Source: Holdemanella hominis
GTDB taxonomy: Bacteria > Bacillota_I > Bacilli_A > Erysipelotrichales > Erysipelotrichaceae
Direction: 5' to 3'
DNA: 64,000 bases
Assembly (NCBI RefSeq): GCF_014306155.1
Contig: NZ_JACRWH010000005.1
Coordinates: 1 to 64,000, forward strand
The notes beneath the pieces were generated by a model that saw only the letters and a program-made list of their open reading frames with translations, made no database searches and was not told the DNA's origin. The position numbers and the translations under genes were made by a program. Shown here one piece after another: positions 50,483 to 59,805 of the stretch (positions within the stretch are counted from its first letter, which is position 1; every line of letters begins with the position of its first letter).

Positions 50483-51328
50483 CTATTTAATGAATTCTTT
50501 AATCTGATCTATACACTTTAGAGTTTCATCATATCCTAATTGAAACCAAGGACCCAATTTTTCTGGATCTGTTGTATAACGAGTGACTCCAAGATCTTTA
50601 TGAGGACGCAAAACCAATGCCTTACCCTCTTTTTCAAGTTCAGCAATCTTATCCCACTGTTCCTTATAGCGAACATGACGATTTCTTAAATCATCTGTAA
50701 TTTGTTTATCCTTATAAACCAAGTTTGACAGCCACAATTGCCATTTGGGAGCCGGCTTACGAACATAGCCCTCTTCCTTTGTAGAAATCACTATATGCTT
50801 ATCGTTTCCAGCGCGAAGACTTTGTTCAATGCTAATCATATCTACAAGACCAGCGTCCATCCACATTTCCCCATTAAACTTATAAGGTTTAGCTAGAAGC
50901 AACAAAGCACAACTTGCCTTGATCAACGTTTCATCTTTATCAATATAACTTTTATTAAAATATTCTACCTTATGTGTTTTTAGATTATACAATCCTACTT
51001 CCATTTGCGTTTCACTATTTTGGAAAGCTTCTAAATCCAATGGAACTCTAGACTCAATAAAATCATACGTAGCTTCAATACCAAAGATCGAACCTTCTTT
51101 AAAGAATGGTCGCCATCCAACTACACCCTTTTGACAAGGTGCATCAACACCTGTAACCTCTAAACGATCTACCTGTTTTGAAACATAACTCAATAAAATT
51201 TCTGTACCCGCACTAATTCCTACACAATAAGGAAGAATAATGTCGTGTTCGAGTAAACATTTTAATACTCCTGCAGAATAAGCAGCCTTAGTACCTCCAC
51301 CTTCTGCAACAATACCAACTCTACTCAC
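50483..51328 (-). CDS. Patatin-like phospholipase
   Basis: A 281-residue patatin-fold lipid acyl hydrolase. It has the oxyanion loop EGGGTKAAYSAGVL (residues 9-22), the nucleophile serine in GISAGT (about residue 40) and the catalytic Asp in DAGLVD. Resembles YjjU-type proteins. No signal peptide. It overlaps the malic enzyme gene by eight bases and is the last gene of the minus-strand unit. Confidence 0.9.
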   Translation of the reverse strand: MSRVGIVAEGGGTKAAYSAGVLKCLLEHDIILPYCVGISAGTEILLSYVSKQVDRLEVTGVDAPCQKGVVGWRPFFKEGSIFGIEATYDFIESRVPLDLEAFQNSETQMEVGLYNLKTHKVEYFNKSYIDKDETLIKASCALLLLAKPYKFNGEMWMDAGLVDMISIEQSLRAGNDKHIVISTKEEGYVRKPAPKWQLWLSNLVYKDKQITDDLRNRHVRYKEQWDKIAELEKEGKALVLRPHKDLGVTRYTTDPEKLGPWFQLGYDETLKCIDQIKEFIK

Positions 51329-52484
51329 GCACTACACCACTTTCTTTTGCCGCATCTGCAACTGCTTGAGCCACAACATCTGCAACTCTTGGATCTAAAG
51401 CGGAAACAATAATATGTTCACTATCCAACATATCTTCTGTAATCATTGAACTGATCGCATAAACAGCCGCTTCTTTCATCGCATCATTGATACAAGTTGC
51501 ACCTGCTTTTAATGCACCTTTAAAGATACCTGGGAAAGCCAACACATTATTGATTTGGTTTGGATGATCACTACGACCTGTACCCACAATATAGGCACCA
51601 GCTTCTTTTGCGTCTTCCGGCTCAATTTCAGGCACTGGATTCGCCATTGGGAATACAATTGCCTTTTCATTCATAGACGCAATCATTTCTTTAGATACGA
51701 TATGACCTGCACTAACACCAATAAATACATCTGCACCAACTAACGCATCCTTTAAAGAACCTGTTTTTCCTTCTTTATTTAACTTATCAATCAATCCTCT
51801 TTGACCACTTGTTAAATCCATATCAGCTGTTAAGATACCTTGCTTATCCACTAAAATAACATTACCCAAACCAATCTTTAAAATCAAAGTCGCAATCGCA
51901 ACACCAGCACTGCCCGCACCATTGATTACGATTGTTGAATTTTGTTTTTCAGCCAATTTCAAAGCATTTACCAAAGCAGCACAAACTACAATAGCTGTAC
52001 CATGCTGATCATCATGGAAAACAGGAATATTCATTTTTTCCTGTAATCTTTTTTCAACTTCAAAACAACGAGGAGCCGCAATATCTTCTAAGTTAATTCC
52101 ACCAAAGCTTGGCTCTAAGCTCGAAATAATCCGAACCAATTCATCTGTATCTTGTGTATTCAAGCATAATGGAACGGCATCCACATTTCCTAGCGCCTTA
52201 AACAATACACATTTACCTTCCATTACCGGCATACCTGCTTCAGGACCAATATTTCCTAATCCCAAAACCGCACTACCATCACTAATAACCGCAACAGTAT
52301 GTGCTCTACCCGTATAGACATAACTGTTCTTTTTATCTTTTTCGATTTCTAAACAAGGTGCCGCAACACCCGGTGTGTAGGCAATCGATAAATCATCTCT
52401 ATTTTCAATCTTCATTTTTGGAACAGTTTCTAATTTACCATTCCACTTAGCATGTAGCCTTAAAGCTTCTTTAGCGTAATCCAT
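51321..52484 (-). CDS. NAD(P)-dependent malic enzyme
   Basis: A 387-residue malic enzyme (oxaloacetate-decarboxylating) that converts malate to pyruvate and CO2. It has YTPGVAAPCLEIEKD, the catalytic Lys region GLGNIGPEAGMPVMEGK, FHDDQHGTAIVVCAAL and the dinucleotide loop INGAGSAGVAIA. It is the short bacterial type without a phosphotransacetylase domain. Acts in C4 metabolism. It follows pepT by nine bases. Confidence 0.94.
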   Translation of the reverse strand: MDYAKEALRLHAKWNGKLETVPKMKIENRDDLSIAYTPGVAAPCLEIEKDKKNSYVYTGRAHTVAVISDGSAVLGLGNIGPEAGMPVMEGKCVLFKALGNVDAVPLCLNTQDTDELVRIISSLEPSFGGINLEDIAAPRCFEVEKRLQEKMNIPVFHDDQHGTAIVVCAALVNALKLAEKQNSTIVINGAGSAGVAIATLILKIGLGNVILVDKQGILTADMDLTSGQRGLIDKLNKEGKTGSLKDALVGADVFIGVSAGHIVSKEMIASMNEKAIVFPMANPVPEIEPEDAKEAGAYIVGTGRSDHPNQINNVLAFPGIFKGALKAGATCINDAMKEAAVYAISSMITEDMLDSEHIIVSALDPRVADVVAQAVADAAKESGVVRE

Positions 52485-52493
52485 GACAACCTC

Positions 52494-53690
52494 CTACTCA
52501 ACGATTTTTAATACGATTTCAACCATCTTTTCCATCTTTTGAATACTTGCGAATTCAAAACGACCATGATGATTAAATGAACCCGTACCTAAGTTTGGAC
52601 AAATTAATCCTCTTGCCGTCAACATTGCACCATCAGTTCCACCACGAATTGGTGTACTAACTGGTGTTACATCACATTGACGCAATGCATATTTTGCCTT
52701 ATTCACACTACGCATATCCCCATGCATATATTGACGCATGTTTTCGTATTGATCACGAATCGATACATGAACACGATTTCCGTATTTTTCATTCATCTTA
52801 TCCGCAATTGCTTCCATCTTCTGTTTTTGTGCAATAAAACTTTGTTTACTGTGATTACGAAGAATGTAAGTTAATTTTGCATCTTCACAAATTCCTTCCA
52901 TATCCACTAAATGATAGAATCCTTGACGCCCCTGTGTATGTGAAGGTGTTTGTTTTTTTGGAAGACTCGAAGCATATTCCATTGCTAATAAACTCGCATT
53001 GACCATACGATCCTTAGCATCTCCAGGATGAATGCTTGTACCATCAAATGTGACAATAGCTTGTGCTGCATTAAATGTCTCATAATCAACCGAATCAATA
53101 CGATCACCATCAATTGTGAACGCGTAATCCACGGTAAACTTATCTAACTCAAAGTTTTCGACACCACGACCTACTTCTTCATCTGGAGTAAAGGCAACCG
53201 CAATAAATCCATGTTCTTTTTCTGATCGAATCAACTGTTCCATAGCCTCTAAAATAATCGCAATTCCTGCTTTATCATCTGCACCAAGTAATGTCGTCCC
53301 ATCTGTAACAATCAAATCATCTCCAATGCAGTTTGCCAAAGCTGGAAATTCTTCTTTAGACATGGAATACTCTTCATTTAATTGAATTGTATTTCCATCA
53401 TATTTTGAAATTACACGACACTTTACATTCGCCCCCGTAATTTCAGTTGCCGTATCCATATGTGCAATAAACCCAATACGATCCATCTTCTTATCTGTAT
53501 TCGCATTTAGGTATGCATACACAATACCTGTATCGGTTAATTCAACAGAATCAAAGCCTAATTTTTCACATTCAGCCTTTAGTTCACGAGCTAAAATCAA
53601 TTGTTTTTCAGTGCTAGGTGCACTTGTGCTTTCTTCACTTGACTGTGTGTCAAATGATGCATAATGCATTAATCTTTTTTCTACTGCCAT
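52494..53690 (-). CDS. pepT: Peptidase T (tripeptide aminopeptidase)
   Basis: A 398-residue M20B zinc peptidase that trims tripeptides. Motifs are IGFIAHMDTATE, LLGADDKAGIAI, TPDEEVGRGVENF and TPIRGGTDGAML. Length matches PepT. It precedes the malic enzyme by nine bases and follows the Mn-PPase gene by 13 bases, so these genes probably form an operon. Confidence 0.95.
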   Translation of the reverse strand: MAVEKRLMHYASFDTQSSEESTSAPSTEKQLILARELKAECEKLGFDSVELTDTGIVYAYLNANTDKKMDRIGFIAHMDTATEITGANVKCRVISKYDGNTIQLNEEYSMSKEEFPALANCIGDDLIVTDGTTLLGADDKAGIAIILEAMEQLIRSEKEHGFIAVAFTPDEEVGRGVENFELDKFTVDYAFTIDGDRIDSVDYETFNAAQAIVTFDGTSIHPGDAKDRMVNASLLAMEYASSLPKKQTPSHTQGRQGFYHLVDMEGICEDAKLTYILRNHSKQSFIAQKQKMEAIADKMNEKYGNRVHVSIRDQYENMRQYMHGDMRSVNKAKYALRQCDVTPVSTPIRGGTDGAMLTARGLICPNLGTGSFNHHGRFEFASIQKMEKMVEIVLKIVE

Positions 53691-53703
53691 ATTAAATCCC
53701 CCT

Positions 53704-55302
53704 TTATGCCAGTTCTTGTGCTAAACGAGGCACAATTTGTTTTTTACGAGAAACAAATCCTTGATCCTTGAATTCTTCTACAACATCACGAACAAAATGC
53801 GATAACTTACCTACATATAAGAAACGTGAACCACGACCTTCGACATTAGTGATAACCATCAACATCAAGTCATATTCATGTATCGTGTTTTGTTCATCCA
53901 TGTACTTCAAGAAATCCTCTTTAATTTCATCCACAATACTCAAATCAAACGTAAAAACCTGACTTACCGCAATATGATATCCACTCAACATATATTCTTT
54001 AACATCATTGTAAAGAATATTCTTGAATTCTTTTCCACGAATCGTAGCCGTATTTTCGAATAATTCTTTAGCCATCGCATCAAAATCAATATCATATTCA
54101 CTTGATAAACGCTTTGCCAAATTACAATCAATTGTCGTACATGTTGGTGAATTAAAATTCATTGTATCACTAATCATGCCATACGCAATCAATTTTGCGA
54201 TGATCTCAGGCATTTTAACACCATATTCTGCATACATCAATCCAACAATCGTACAAGAACTACCTACTATCATATTTCTAAATACAATTGGACGATCTGT
54301 TTCAATATCACCAATACGATGGTGATCCACAATCTCTACAATATTCGCCGTTTCAATATCGCTGATACTCTGTTTCTTTTCATTATGATCCACAAGAATA
54401 AACTGTTTCTTTTCAGCCTTCAATAAGTTATATCGAGCGACAGACCCCAATATTTTTTTCTGGAACACAACAGGATAAGATGAGTGACGCGTCTTCAACA
54501 TTTCACGTTCCACATCCTCTACATATTCACTTTTATTAAAGCGAATCACTTTATTAGCCGGAGTCATAATCAATTCAACCGGAATCGAACGATAAATCAT
54601 TTGAATGATTTTCATAATATTATAAGGCGTACTAATTAAAGTAACTCCCATTTGTTTTGCCATTTCAATAATATAGCTATTTGGAACAAAATTTTCTGCC
54701 ACGACAATAACAGCACAACCCTTTGCCATACTCTTGATCATACTATCTTCATGATCATTTAAAACCATGATGGCACCTTTTAGATCTCTATCCATCAAGC
54801 GTTTGTCCGCAATACGAACAAATCCACTTCTTTCAAGATTTCCCTTTAAAATAAAAGACCCCTTTACACTGGCAACTAAATTTTCTAATGGTGTTTCTTT
54901 TAATAATTCACTCGTAATATTTAAATCCTGCATCTGAATCTTAGAAACATCACCTAAAGTAACCATACCCTTATATTCATTTTTATCATCAACAACATAC
55001 AAAGTCTTTACATGATTTTCTAAGCATAAATCCCATGCACGACGAATCGTTTGCCCTTCTTCAATTGTCACCGCATCATCAATTTCAATTTCTTCCAACG
55101 TTGAACGTGCAGTCGTTAATAAAACTGGCATATTTACATGTAATTTATCTAATATAAATTTAGTTTCTGGATTCAAAGTCCCCAAACGAGCAGCTACCGC
55201 ATTGATTCCAGTCTGTCTTTTTAATTCTGCAAGAGCTAAAGCAGCACAAATTGAATCTGTATCAGGGTTTTTGTGTCCAATTACATAAATTGGTAAACTC
55301 AT
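53704..55302 (-). CDS. Manganese-dependent inorganic pyrophosphatase with CBS and DRTGG domains
   Basis: A 532-residue family II pyrophosphatase. The DHH domain has GHKNPDTDSICAALA and EIVDHHRIGDIETDRP, split by an insert of two CBS domains (TLYVVDDKNEYKGMVTLGDV, SSYPVVFQKKILGSVAR) around a DRTGG domain. The C-terminal DHHA2 domain is present (SPTCTTIDCNLA). CBS-containing PPases are inhibited by AMP/ADP and activated by ATP. It supports biosynthesis by removing PPi. Confidence 0.93.
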   Translation of the reverse strand: MSLPIYVIGHKNPDTDSICAALALAELKRQTGINAVAARLGTLNPETKFILDKLHVNMPVLLTTARSTLEEIEIDDAVTIEEGQTIRRAWDLCLENHVKTLYVVDDKNEYKGMVTLGDVSKIQMQDLNITSELLKETPLENLVASVKGSFILKGNLERSGFVRIADKRLMDRDLKGAIMVLNDHEDSMIKSMAKGCAVIVVAENFVPNSYIIEMAKQMGVTLISTPYNIMKIIQMIYRSIPVELIMTPANKVIRFNKSEYVEDVEREMLKTRHSSYPVVFQKKILGSVARYNLLKAEKKQFILVDHNEKKQSISDIETANIVEIVDHHRIGDIETDRPIVFRNMIVGSSCTIVGLMYAEYGVKMPEIIAKLIAYGMISDTMNFNSPTCTTIDCNLAKRLSSEYDIDFDAMAKELFENTATIRGKEFKNILYNDVKEYMLSGYHIAVSQVFTFDLSIVDEIKEDFLKYMDEQNTIHEYDLMLMVITNVEGRGSRFLYVGKLSHFVRDVVEEFKDQGFVSRKKQIVPRLAQELA

Positions 55303-55350
55303 CGAATTCTCCTCTCAATTATCTTAATTTTGTATTTAATATTATAACAT

Positions 55351-55385
55351 GAAAAAAAAGAAGATTCATTATCGAATCTTCTTAC
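55351..55385 (-). terminator. hup terminator
   Basis: AAGAAGATTC/GAATCTTCTT (10-bp stem, 6-base loop) followed by eight Ts on the minus strand, right after the HU stop. Confidence 0.88.
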
Positions 55386-55666
55386 TTAACAGCGTCTTTC
55401 AAAGCTTTGCTAGCTTTAAATTTTACAGATTTGCTTGCAGCAATTTCAATTTTTTCCTTAGTAGCTGGATTGATACCAGTACGAGCTGCTCTTTCACTAA
55501 TTGAGAATTTACCAAATCCGAATACATCTACAGTACCATTATCTTTTAAAGTATCCGCTACTGTATCGAATACGAATTGAACATAAGCTGTTGCGTCTTT
55601 TTTTGAACAACCGAATTCTTCAGCCAATTTTTCAGCTAAATCTTTTTTATTAATAACATTAGACAT
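55382..55666 (-). CDS. hup: HU-family DNA-binding protein
   Basis: A 94-residue HU protein that bends and compacts DNA. It has NKKDLAEKLAEEFGCSKKDA, GTVDVFGFGKFSISERAARTG (beta-arm and GFGKF), and NPATKEKIEIAASKSVKFKA. Slightly longer than usual at the N-terminus. Own promoter region and a strong terminator, so it is monocistronic. Confidence 0.96.
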   Translation of the reverse strand: MSNVINKKDLAEKLAEEFGCSKKDATAYVQFVFDTVADTLKDNGTVDVFGFGKFSISERAARTGINPATKEKIEIAASKSVKFKASKALKDAVK

Positions 55667-55716
55667 TTACATGTTCCTCCTCTAATTATTACCACGCTAT
55701 TTTATCATTTATATAA

Positions 55717-56265
55717 CTAGAGTGCAACGTCTTTCATTATTGATTCCACCACATATTTTGGTAAGCCTACCACATTGGTATAATCACCTTCAATATGATC
55801 CACAAAATCACATTCCTGTATACCATAAGAGCCTGCTTTATCCATACATTTCCCACTATTTACATACGAAATAATATCTTGTTCTGTAAGTTTCTTAAAA
55901 TAAACATCTGTCGTTTCGACATGTAAAAAAGTTTGTTTTTTATAGATTACACAAACACCCGTTTTTACTTGATGCCTACGATTTGATAATGCGTTCAACG
56001 TCTTTATCGCATCCTCTTTTGATTTTGGCTTACCCAATATTTTTTGATTCAAACATACAATCGTATCTGCCGATATAATAATCGAGTCTGAATAGAATTC
56101 TCTTACTTCTTTTGCCTTAGATTCAGCAACCTTTTTTAAAGCCTCATCCAAACCTAAACTTAAATCAAACACTTCATCCTTTTTGGCTGGACAAACAATA
56201 AAATCGTAGCCCAAGTCTTTTAATATCTCTTTTCTTCGCGGAGATTTAGACGCAAGTACAATCAT
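55717..56265 (-). CDS. maf: Maf-family nucleotide pyrophosphatase
   Basis: A 182-residue Maf/Ham1-type house-cleaning enzyme that hydrolyses non-canonical or dTTP/UTP-like nucleotides. It has LASKSPRRKEIL, the Glu/Lys region YDFIVCPAKKDE, SADTIVCLNQKILGKP and GSYGIQECDFVDHIEGDYTNVVGLP. It overlaps the membrane protein gene upstream by four bases. Confidence 0.94.
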   Translation of the reverse strand: MIVLASKSPRRKEILKDLGYDFIVCPAKKDEVFDLSLGLDEALKKVAESKAKEVREFYSDSIIISADTIVCLNQKILGKPKSKEDAIKTLNALSNRRHQVKTGVCVIYKKQTFLHVETTDVYFKKLTEQDIISYVNSGKCMDKAGSYGIQECDFVDHIEGDYTNVVGLPKYVVESIMKDVAL

Positions 56266-56951
56266 CTTTCAAAACCTATCGGTGCCTTTTTCACCATATA
56301 ATAAATAGCCAATCCACTTGCCAGAGCAACAAAACAAATCACTTTGATTACACAAGCAAGTACTAGCTTATAAAAAATTGTTTCTGGAAGCATACAAATC
56401 ATGAAATCCGTATTGGGGTCTAACAGCCACAATTGATTCGTAAAGAAAATCGTATGAAACCATGTCCAGAAACTTGTAAAATCTGTAAAGATCCAAAACC
56501 CAAAGAACACAAGCATTACTATGAATGTAAACATGGCCGTTAAAAAACCTTTACTCAAATACGCAAACATCAATTCTTTTTCATTCCAGTAAAAATATAA
56601 AATAATCAACACTAGAATAATAAGCGCTGTTTTAGCAAACCTTAAAGCATTCTGATACAACGCCTTTACATCCACCATATGACTCGTTTCTTTTTCATTA
56701 AAAGTTTCTTGAGATACACCATACCACGTGATATGTCCCTTGATATCATCACGCTTGTCATCTAAATAATCCAACAATAAACGAATACTTTGATTCAAAT
56801 CTTTCTTAGAAACACCAATATCACTAGCCAAATCCATCTCTTCATATTCAGGAATATAAAAATCTGGATTTAATGCTGTACTCTTGATACTAAACACAAC
56901 ACAAACAATGATAAAGCACCAGCCAAATATAAAACTTAAAACACGTCTCAT
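56262..56951 (-). CDS. TIGR01906-type integral membrane protein
   Basis: A 229-residue membrane protein with four to five helices. Diagnostic segments are the large extracytoplasmic loop ending in HMVDVKALYQNALR, FWTWFHTIFFTNQLWLLDP, and a C-terminal MLPETIFYKLV helix. The family is a Firmicute protein of unknown function, often near Maf or cell-wall genes. Here it lies between an ACT-domain gene (1-base overlap) and maf. Confidence 0.85.
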   Translation of the reverse strand: MRRVLSFIFGWCFIIVCVVFSIKSTALNPDFYIPEYEEMDLASDIGVSKKDLNQSIRLLLDYLDDKRDDIKGHITWYGVSQETFNEKETSHMVDVKALYQNALRFAKTALIILVLIILYFYWNEKELMFAYLSKGFLTAMFTFIVMLVFFGFWIFTDFTSFWTWFHTIFFTNQLWLLDPNTDFMICMLPETIFYKLVLACVIKVICFVALASGLAIYYMVKKAPIGFER

Positions 56952-57385
56952 TATTCTACAGCTACCAAATCAGCCTTTTCTACCATTGGCATAGCCTCAA
57001 TCAAACTGACTAAAGACTGAATACCGATTTCTAAATCACTAATATCTAAAGTAAGTGCTACGTTGGCAATTCCATTAATAGGAATCGTTTGGTTAATAGC
57101 TAAAACATTAACTTGTTTTACAGATACTAAAGATAAAACTTTAGAAAGTGTGCCCTTTTCATTTCTTAAAATCATCGAAATAATTGCCTTACGATTCGAT
57201 TGTTCTGCATTAAATGAAAAAACGGCATCCTTATATTTATAATATGTGCCCCGCGAAATACCAACCATTTTAACAGCTTCACTAATTCTTTTTGCCTTGC
57301 CCGACTGTAATAAAATACGTGCCTGCATAACTTGTTCTAAAACATCCGGTAAAATATCGCCGCTCACAACATAATATTTACTCAT
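56951..57385 (-). CDS. ACT-domain protein (PheB-like, UPF0735)
   Basis: A 144-residue protein with an N-terminal helix-turn-helix-like segment (SEAVKMVGISRGTYYKYKDA) and a C-terminal ACT domain (GTLSKVLSLVSVKQVNVLAI). Such proteins bind amino acids; the B. subtilis relative PheB sits in the hom/thr region. It overlaps thrB by eight bases, suggesting a role in threonine or homoserine sensing. The exact ligand is unknown. Confidence 0.9.
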   Translation of the reverse strand: MSKYYVVSGDILPDVLEQVMQARILLQSGKAKRISEAVKMVGISRGTYYKYKDAVFSFNAEQSNRKAIISMILRNEKGTLSKVLSLVSVKQVNVLAINQTIPINGIANVALTLDISDLEIGIQSLVSLIEAMPMVEKADLVAVE

Positions 57386-58250
57386 ATTTTATAAACGCCC
57401 CCTCTTTGGCTATAGTTAAAAATCTATAATCCAATTCACTAAAACAAGATTCTAAAATCTTGGATAATTCAACCAAATGAGATTCTTCTAACGAAACAAC
57501 CATAATAGTTGAACCACTTCCTGAAATCCACATTGGAAGTTGTTTTGAATCACAATACTTCTTTATCCTATCATATTCCTTAATAAATTGCCTACGATAT
57601 GGTTCATGCAACAAATCCCTACAAGAACTTGCAAGTAAAGACTCATCCCCCTGTTGCAAAGCCTGAATAAAGACGAGTGCATGCGATACTTGTGAAACAC
57701 AATCTTTAAATGCCATACCAGTCGGCAAAACCTTTCTTGACTGAGAAGTTTTTACTTCATAACGAGGTACAATGGCCAAACAGTGATAGTTTGCACATGG
57801 AACAAGACTCATTTTCACATCTTCTCTTTCCATAAAACAAGCTGTAGCCTGACCAAAAATAGCTGGTGCTACATTATCAGGATGTCCCTCTATACTTGTG
57901 GCAATCTTTAAGATTTCCATCTTGTCCATACCCTTTTTAAACCATGCATCACAAGCTAAGATTCCCGCAACAACACACGTTGAACTTGAACCCAAGCCAC
58001 GGGCAAAAGGCACATCTGTATCTATCGTTAGTTTAAAAGTCGGATATCCCAAATGTAAATAGTCACAAGTTGTATAAAAGGCTTGCACGACTAAATTGTT
58101 TTGTCCTTTAAATTCACCCGGACAACCTTCTACAATCAACGTATCACTTTCTTCAAAAGTAAAGTGAGCCCACCAGTCTACAGCCATACCAAGACAATCA
58201 AATCCCACGCAACAATTTGCGCTTGTTGCTGGGACACACACACTAATCAT
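57378..58250 (-). CDS. thrB: Homoserine kinase
   Basis: A 290-residue GHMP kinase that phosphorylates homoserine. The ATG at 58250 (MISVCVPATSANCCVGFDCL) follows AGAGGT and overlaps thrC by eight bases. Motifs are PATSANCCVGFD, the ATP loop PFARGLGSSSTCVVAG and SGSGSTIMVVS. Substrate channelling with ThrC is the usual context. Confidence 0.95.
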   Translation of the reverse strand: MISVCVPATSANCCVGFDCLGMAVDWWAHFTFEESDTLIVEGCPGEFKGQNNLVVQAFYTTCDYLHLGYPTFKLTIDTDVPFARGLGSSSTCVVAGILACDAWFKKGMDKMEILKIATSIEGHPDNVAPAIFGQATACFMEREDVKMSLVPCANYHCLAIVPRYEVKTSQSRKVLPTGMAFKDCVSQVSHALVFIQALQQGDESLLASSCRDLLHEPYRRQFIKEYDRIKKYCDSKQLPMWISGSGSTIMVVSLEESHLVELSKILESCFSELDYRFLTIAKEGAFIKYE

Positions 58251-59715
58251 GGAATACCTCTTTTGTACTTTCACATACCACGTCTTTCATAGATGCTACA
58301 TCGATAACACGATCATGTAAAACATCTAAGTCTTGAAGTTCCTTTAATTGAGTAGGAATTGCATCTTGACAATATTTTGATAAATCTTGCATAGCCATCC
58401 ATTCATTATCTTCCGTATATCCTAATGCTTTCAAAACATCTTGACTGAATTTATAAGGTGAAGCTGTAGCCAAAGAAACAATAGGACGATCTTTACATTC
58501 TTTTGCGACTTTGTACGCAATGGCCGAATGCGGATCTAAAACATAGTTTGTCTTATCATAAACCAATTTGATTTCTTCACTCGTTTCTTTGTCATCTACA
58601 CTGCCACACGTAAATAAGTTTTGAATGGTTTTAAAAGTTTCATCATCAATCTGATAACGACCCTTTTCATTTAATTCCTGCATCCATTTCGATACTTTTT
58701 GTGTATCCTTATTAGATGCATAATATAATAGTCGTTCTAAGTTTGAACTAATCAAAATATCCATACTTGGTGAAATAGTCTGGATAAAATCTCGATTTCG
58801 ATCATAGATACCTGTCGTTAAAAAATCTGTTAATACACGATTCGCATTGCTGGCAACATAGAACTTTTCTACTGGCAACCCCATCAAATATGCATAATAT
58901 CCAGCTAAAACATCTCCAAAATTTCCAGTTGGAACACTAAATGAAACTTTATCCCCTAATTTGATAGCACCTTGATGCACTAATTGTTTGTAGCTATCAA
59001 AATAGTAAACGATTTGAGGAACCAGACGACCCACATTAATGGAATTAGCACTTGTCAAAAGAATATTTTGTTTCGCACAATACGCATTCAATTCTTCATC
59101 TAAGAATAGACGTTTTACTTGGCTTTGCGCATCATCAAAATTGCCTTGAATTCCAAATACATTCACATTCTTTCCTTTTTGCGTAACCATCTGACGATAT
59201 TGAATGGCACTAACCTTTTTATATGGATAGAAAACATTAATACCAATATTTTCTACATCACAAAACCCAGATAAAGCCGCTTTACCTGTATCTCCACTTG
59301 TGGCAGTTAAAATCAATGCTTTTTGGTTCGTAGTTTTTAAGGCACAGGACATTAATTGTGGTAAAAGAGTTAACGCAACATCTTTAAAGGCACATGTAGG
59401 ACCGTGGAAAAGTTCTAACACATAAACATCATCTACTTTTTTTACAGGTGTAATCTCTTTTTTAGAGAAAGCATTCGCATATGCATTTTCAACACATGTC
59501 ACCAATTCTTCCTTCGTATAATCTGTAAGAAGATGTGAAAGTATATAAACGGCATTTTCTTTATAAGACTTTGAACATGTTAAGGATAAATCTAAATGAA
59601 TTTGATCTAAAGTTGGAAGTACGTATAAACCTCCATCTGGACTCATTCCATTTAGTATGGCTTGCTTGCTGGAAACGCTTTGGTGTGCGTCTCTTGTAGA
59701 AATATAATCGTTCAT
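58243..59715 (-). CDS. thrC: Threonine synthase
   Basis: A 490-residue PLP enzyme (long, fungal/E. coli-type). The ATG at 59715 (MNDYISTRDAHQSVSS) follows AAGGAGG. The PLP lysine is in HGPTCAFKDVALTLLP, then TATSGDTGKAAL and FSVPTGNFGDVLAGYYA. It turns O-phosphohomoserine into threonine. It starts 90 bases from the divergent hom gene. Confidence 0.95.
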   Translation of the reverse strand: MNDYISTRDAHQSVSSKQAILNGMSPDGGLYVLPTLDQIHLDLSLTCSKSYKENAVYILSHLLTDYTKEELVTCVENAYANAFSKKEITPVKKVDDVYVLELFHGPTCAFKDVALTLLPQLMSCALKTTNQKALILTATSGDTGKAALSGFCDVENIGINVFYPYKKVSAIQYRQMVTQKGKNVNVFGIQGNFDDAQSQVKRLFLDEELNAYCAKQNILLTSANSINVGRLVPQIVYYFDSYKQLVHQGAIKLGDKVSFSVPTGNFGDVLAGYYAYLMGLPVEKFYVASNANRVLTDFLTTGIYDRNRDFIQTISPSMDILISSNLERLLYYASNKDTQKVSKWMQELNEKGRYQIDDETFKTIQNLFTCGSVDDKETSEEIKLVYDKTNYVLDPHSAIAYKVAKECKDRPIVSLATASPYKFSQDVLKALGYTEDNEWMAMQDLSKYCQDAIPTQLKELQDLDVLHDRVIDVASMKDVVCESTKEVFHD

Positions 59716-59726
59716 GTGAATCCTCC

Positions 59727-59755
59727 TTGAAAATCTATATTCCATATGATACAAT
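59727..59755 (+). promoter_or_regulatory. hom-lysC-asd promoter
   Basis: TTGAAA (59727-59732), a 17-base spacer and TACAAT (59750-59755), start near 59762. The -35 box overlaps the thrC ribosome-binding site region on the other strand, so the thr and hom transcripts diverge tightly. Confidence 0.7.
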
Positions 59756-59805
59756 GTTCACACTTTAAAAACAAGTGTTTTCTAAAAAGATACAGGAGGA
59801 ACTAT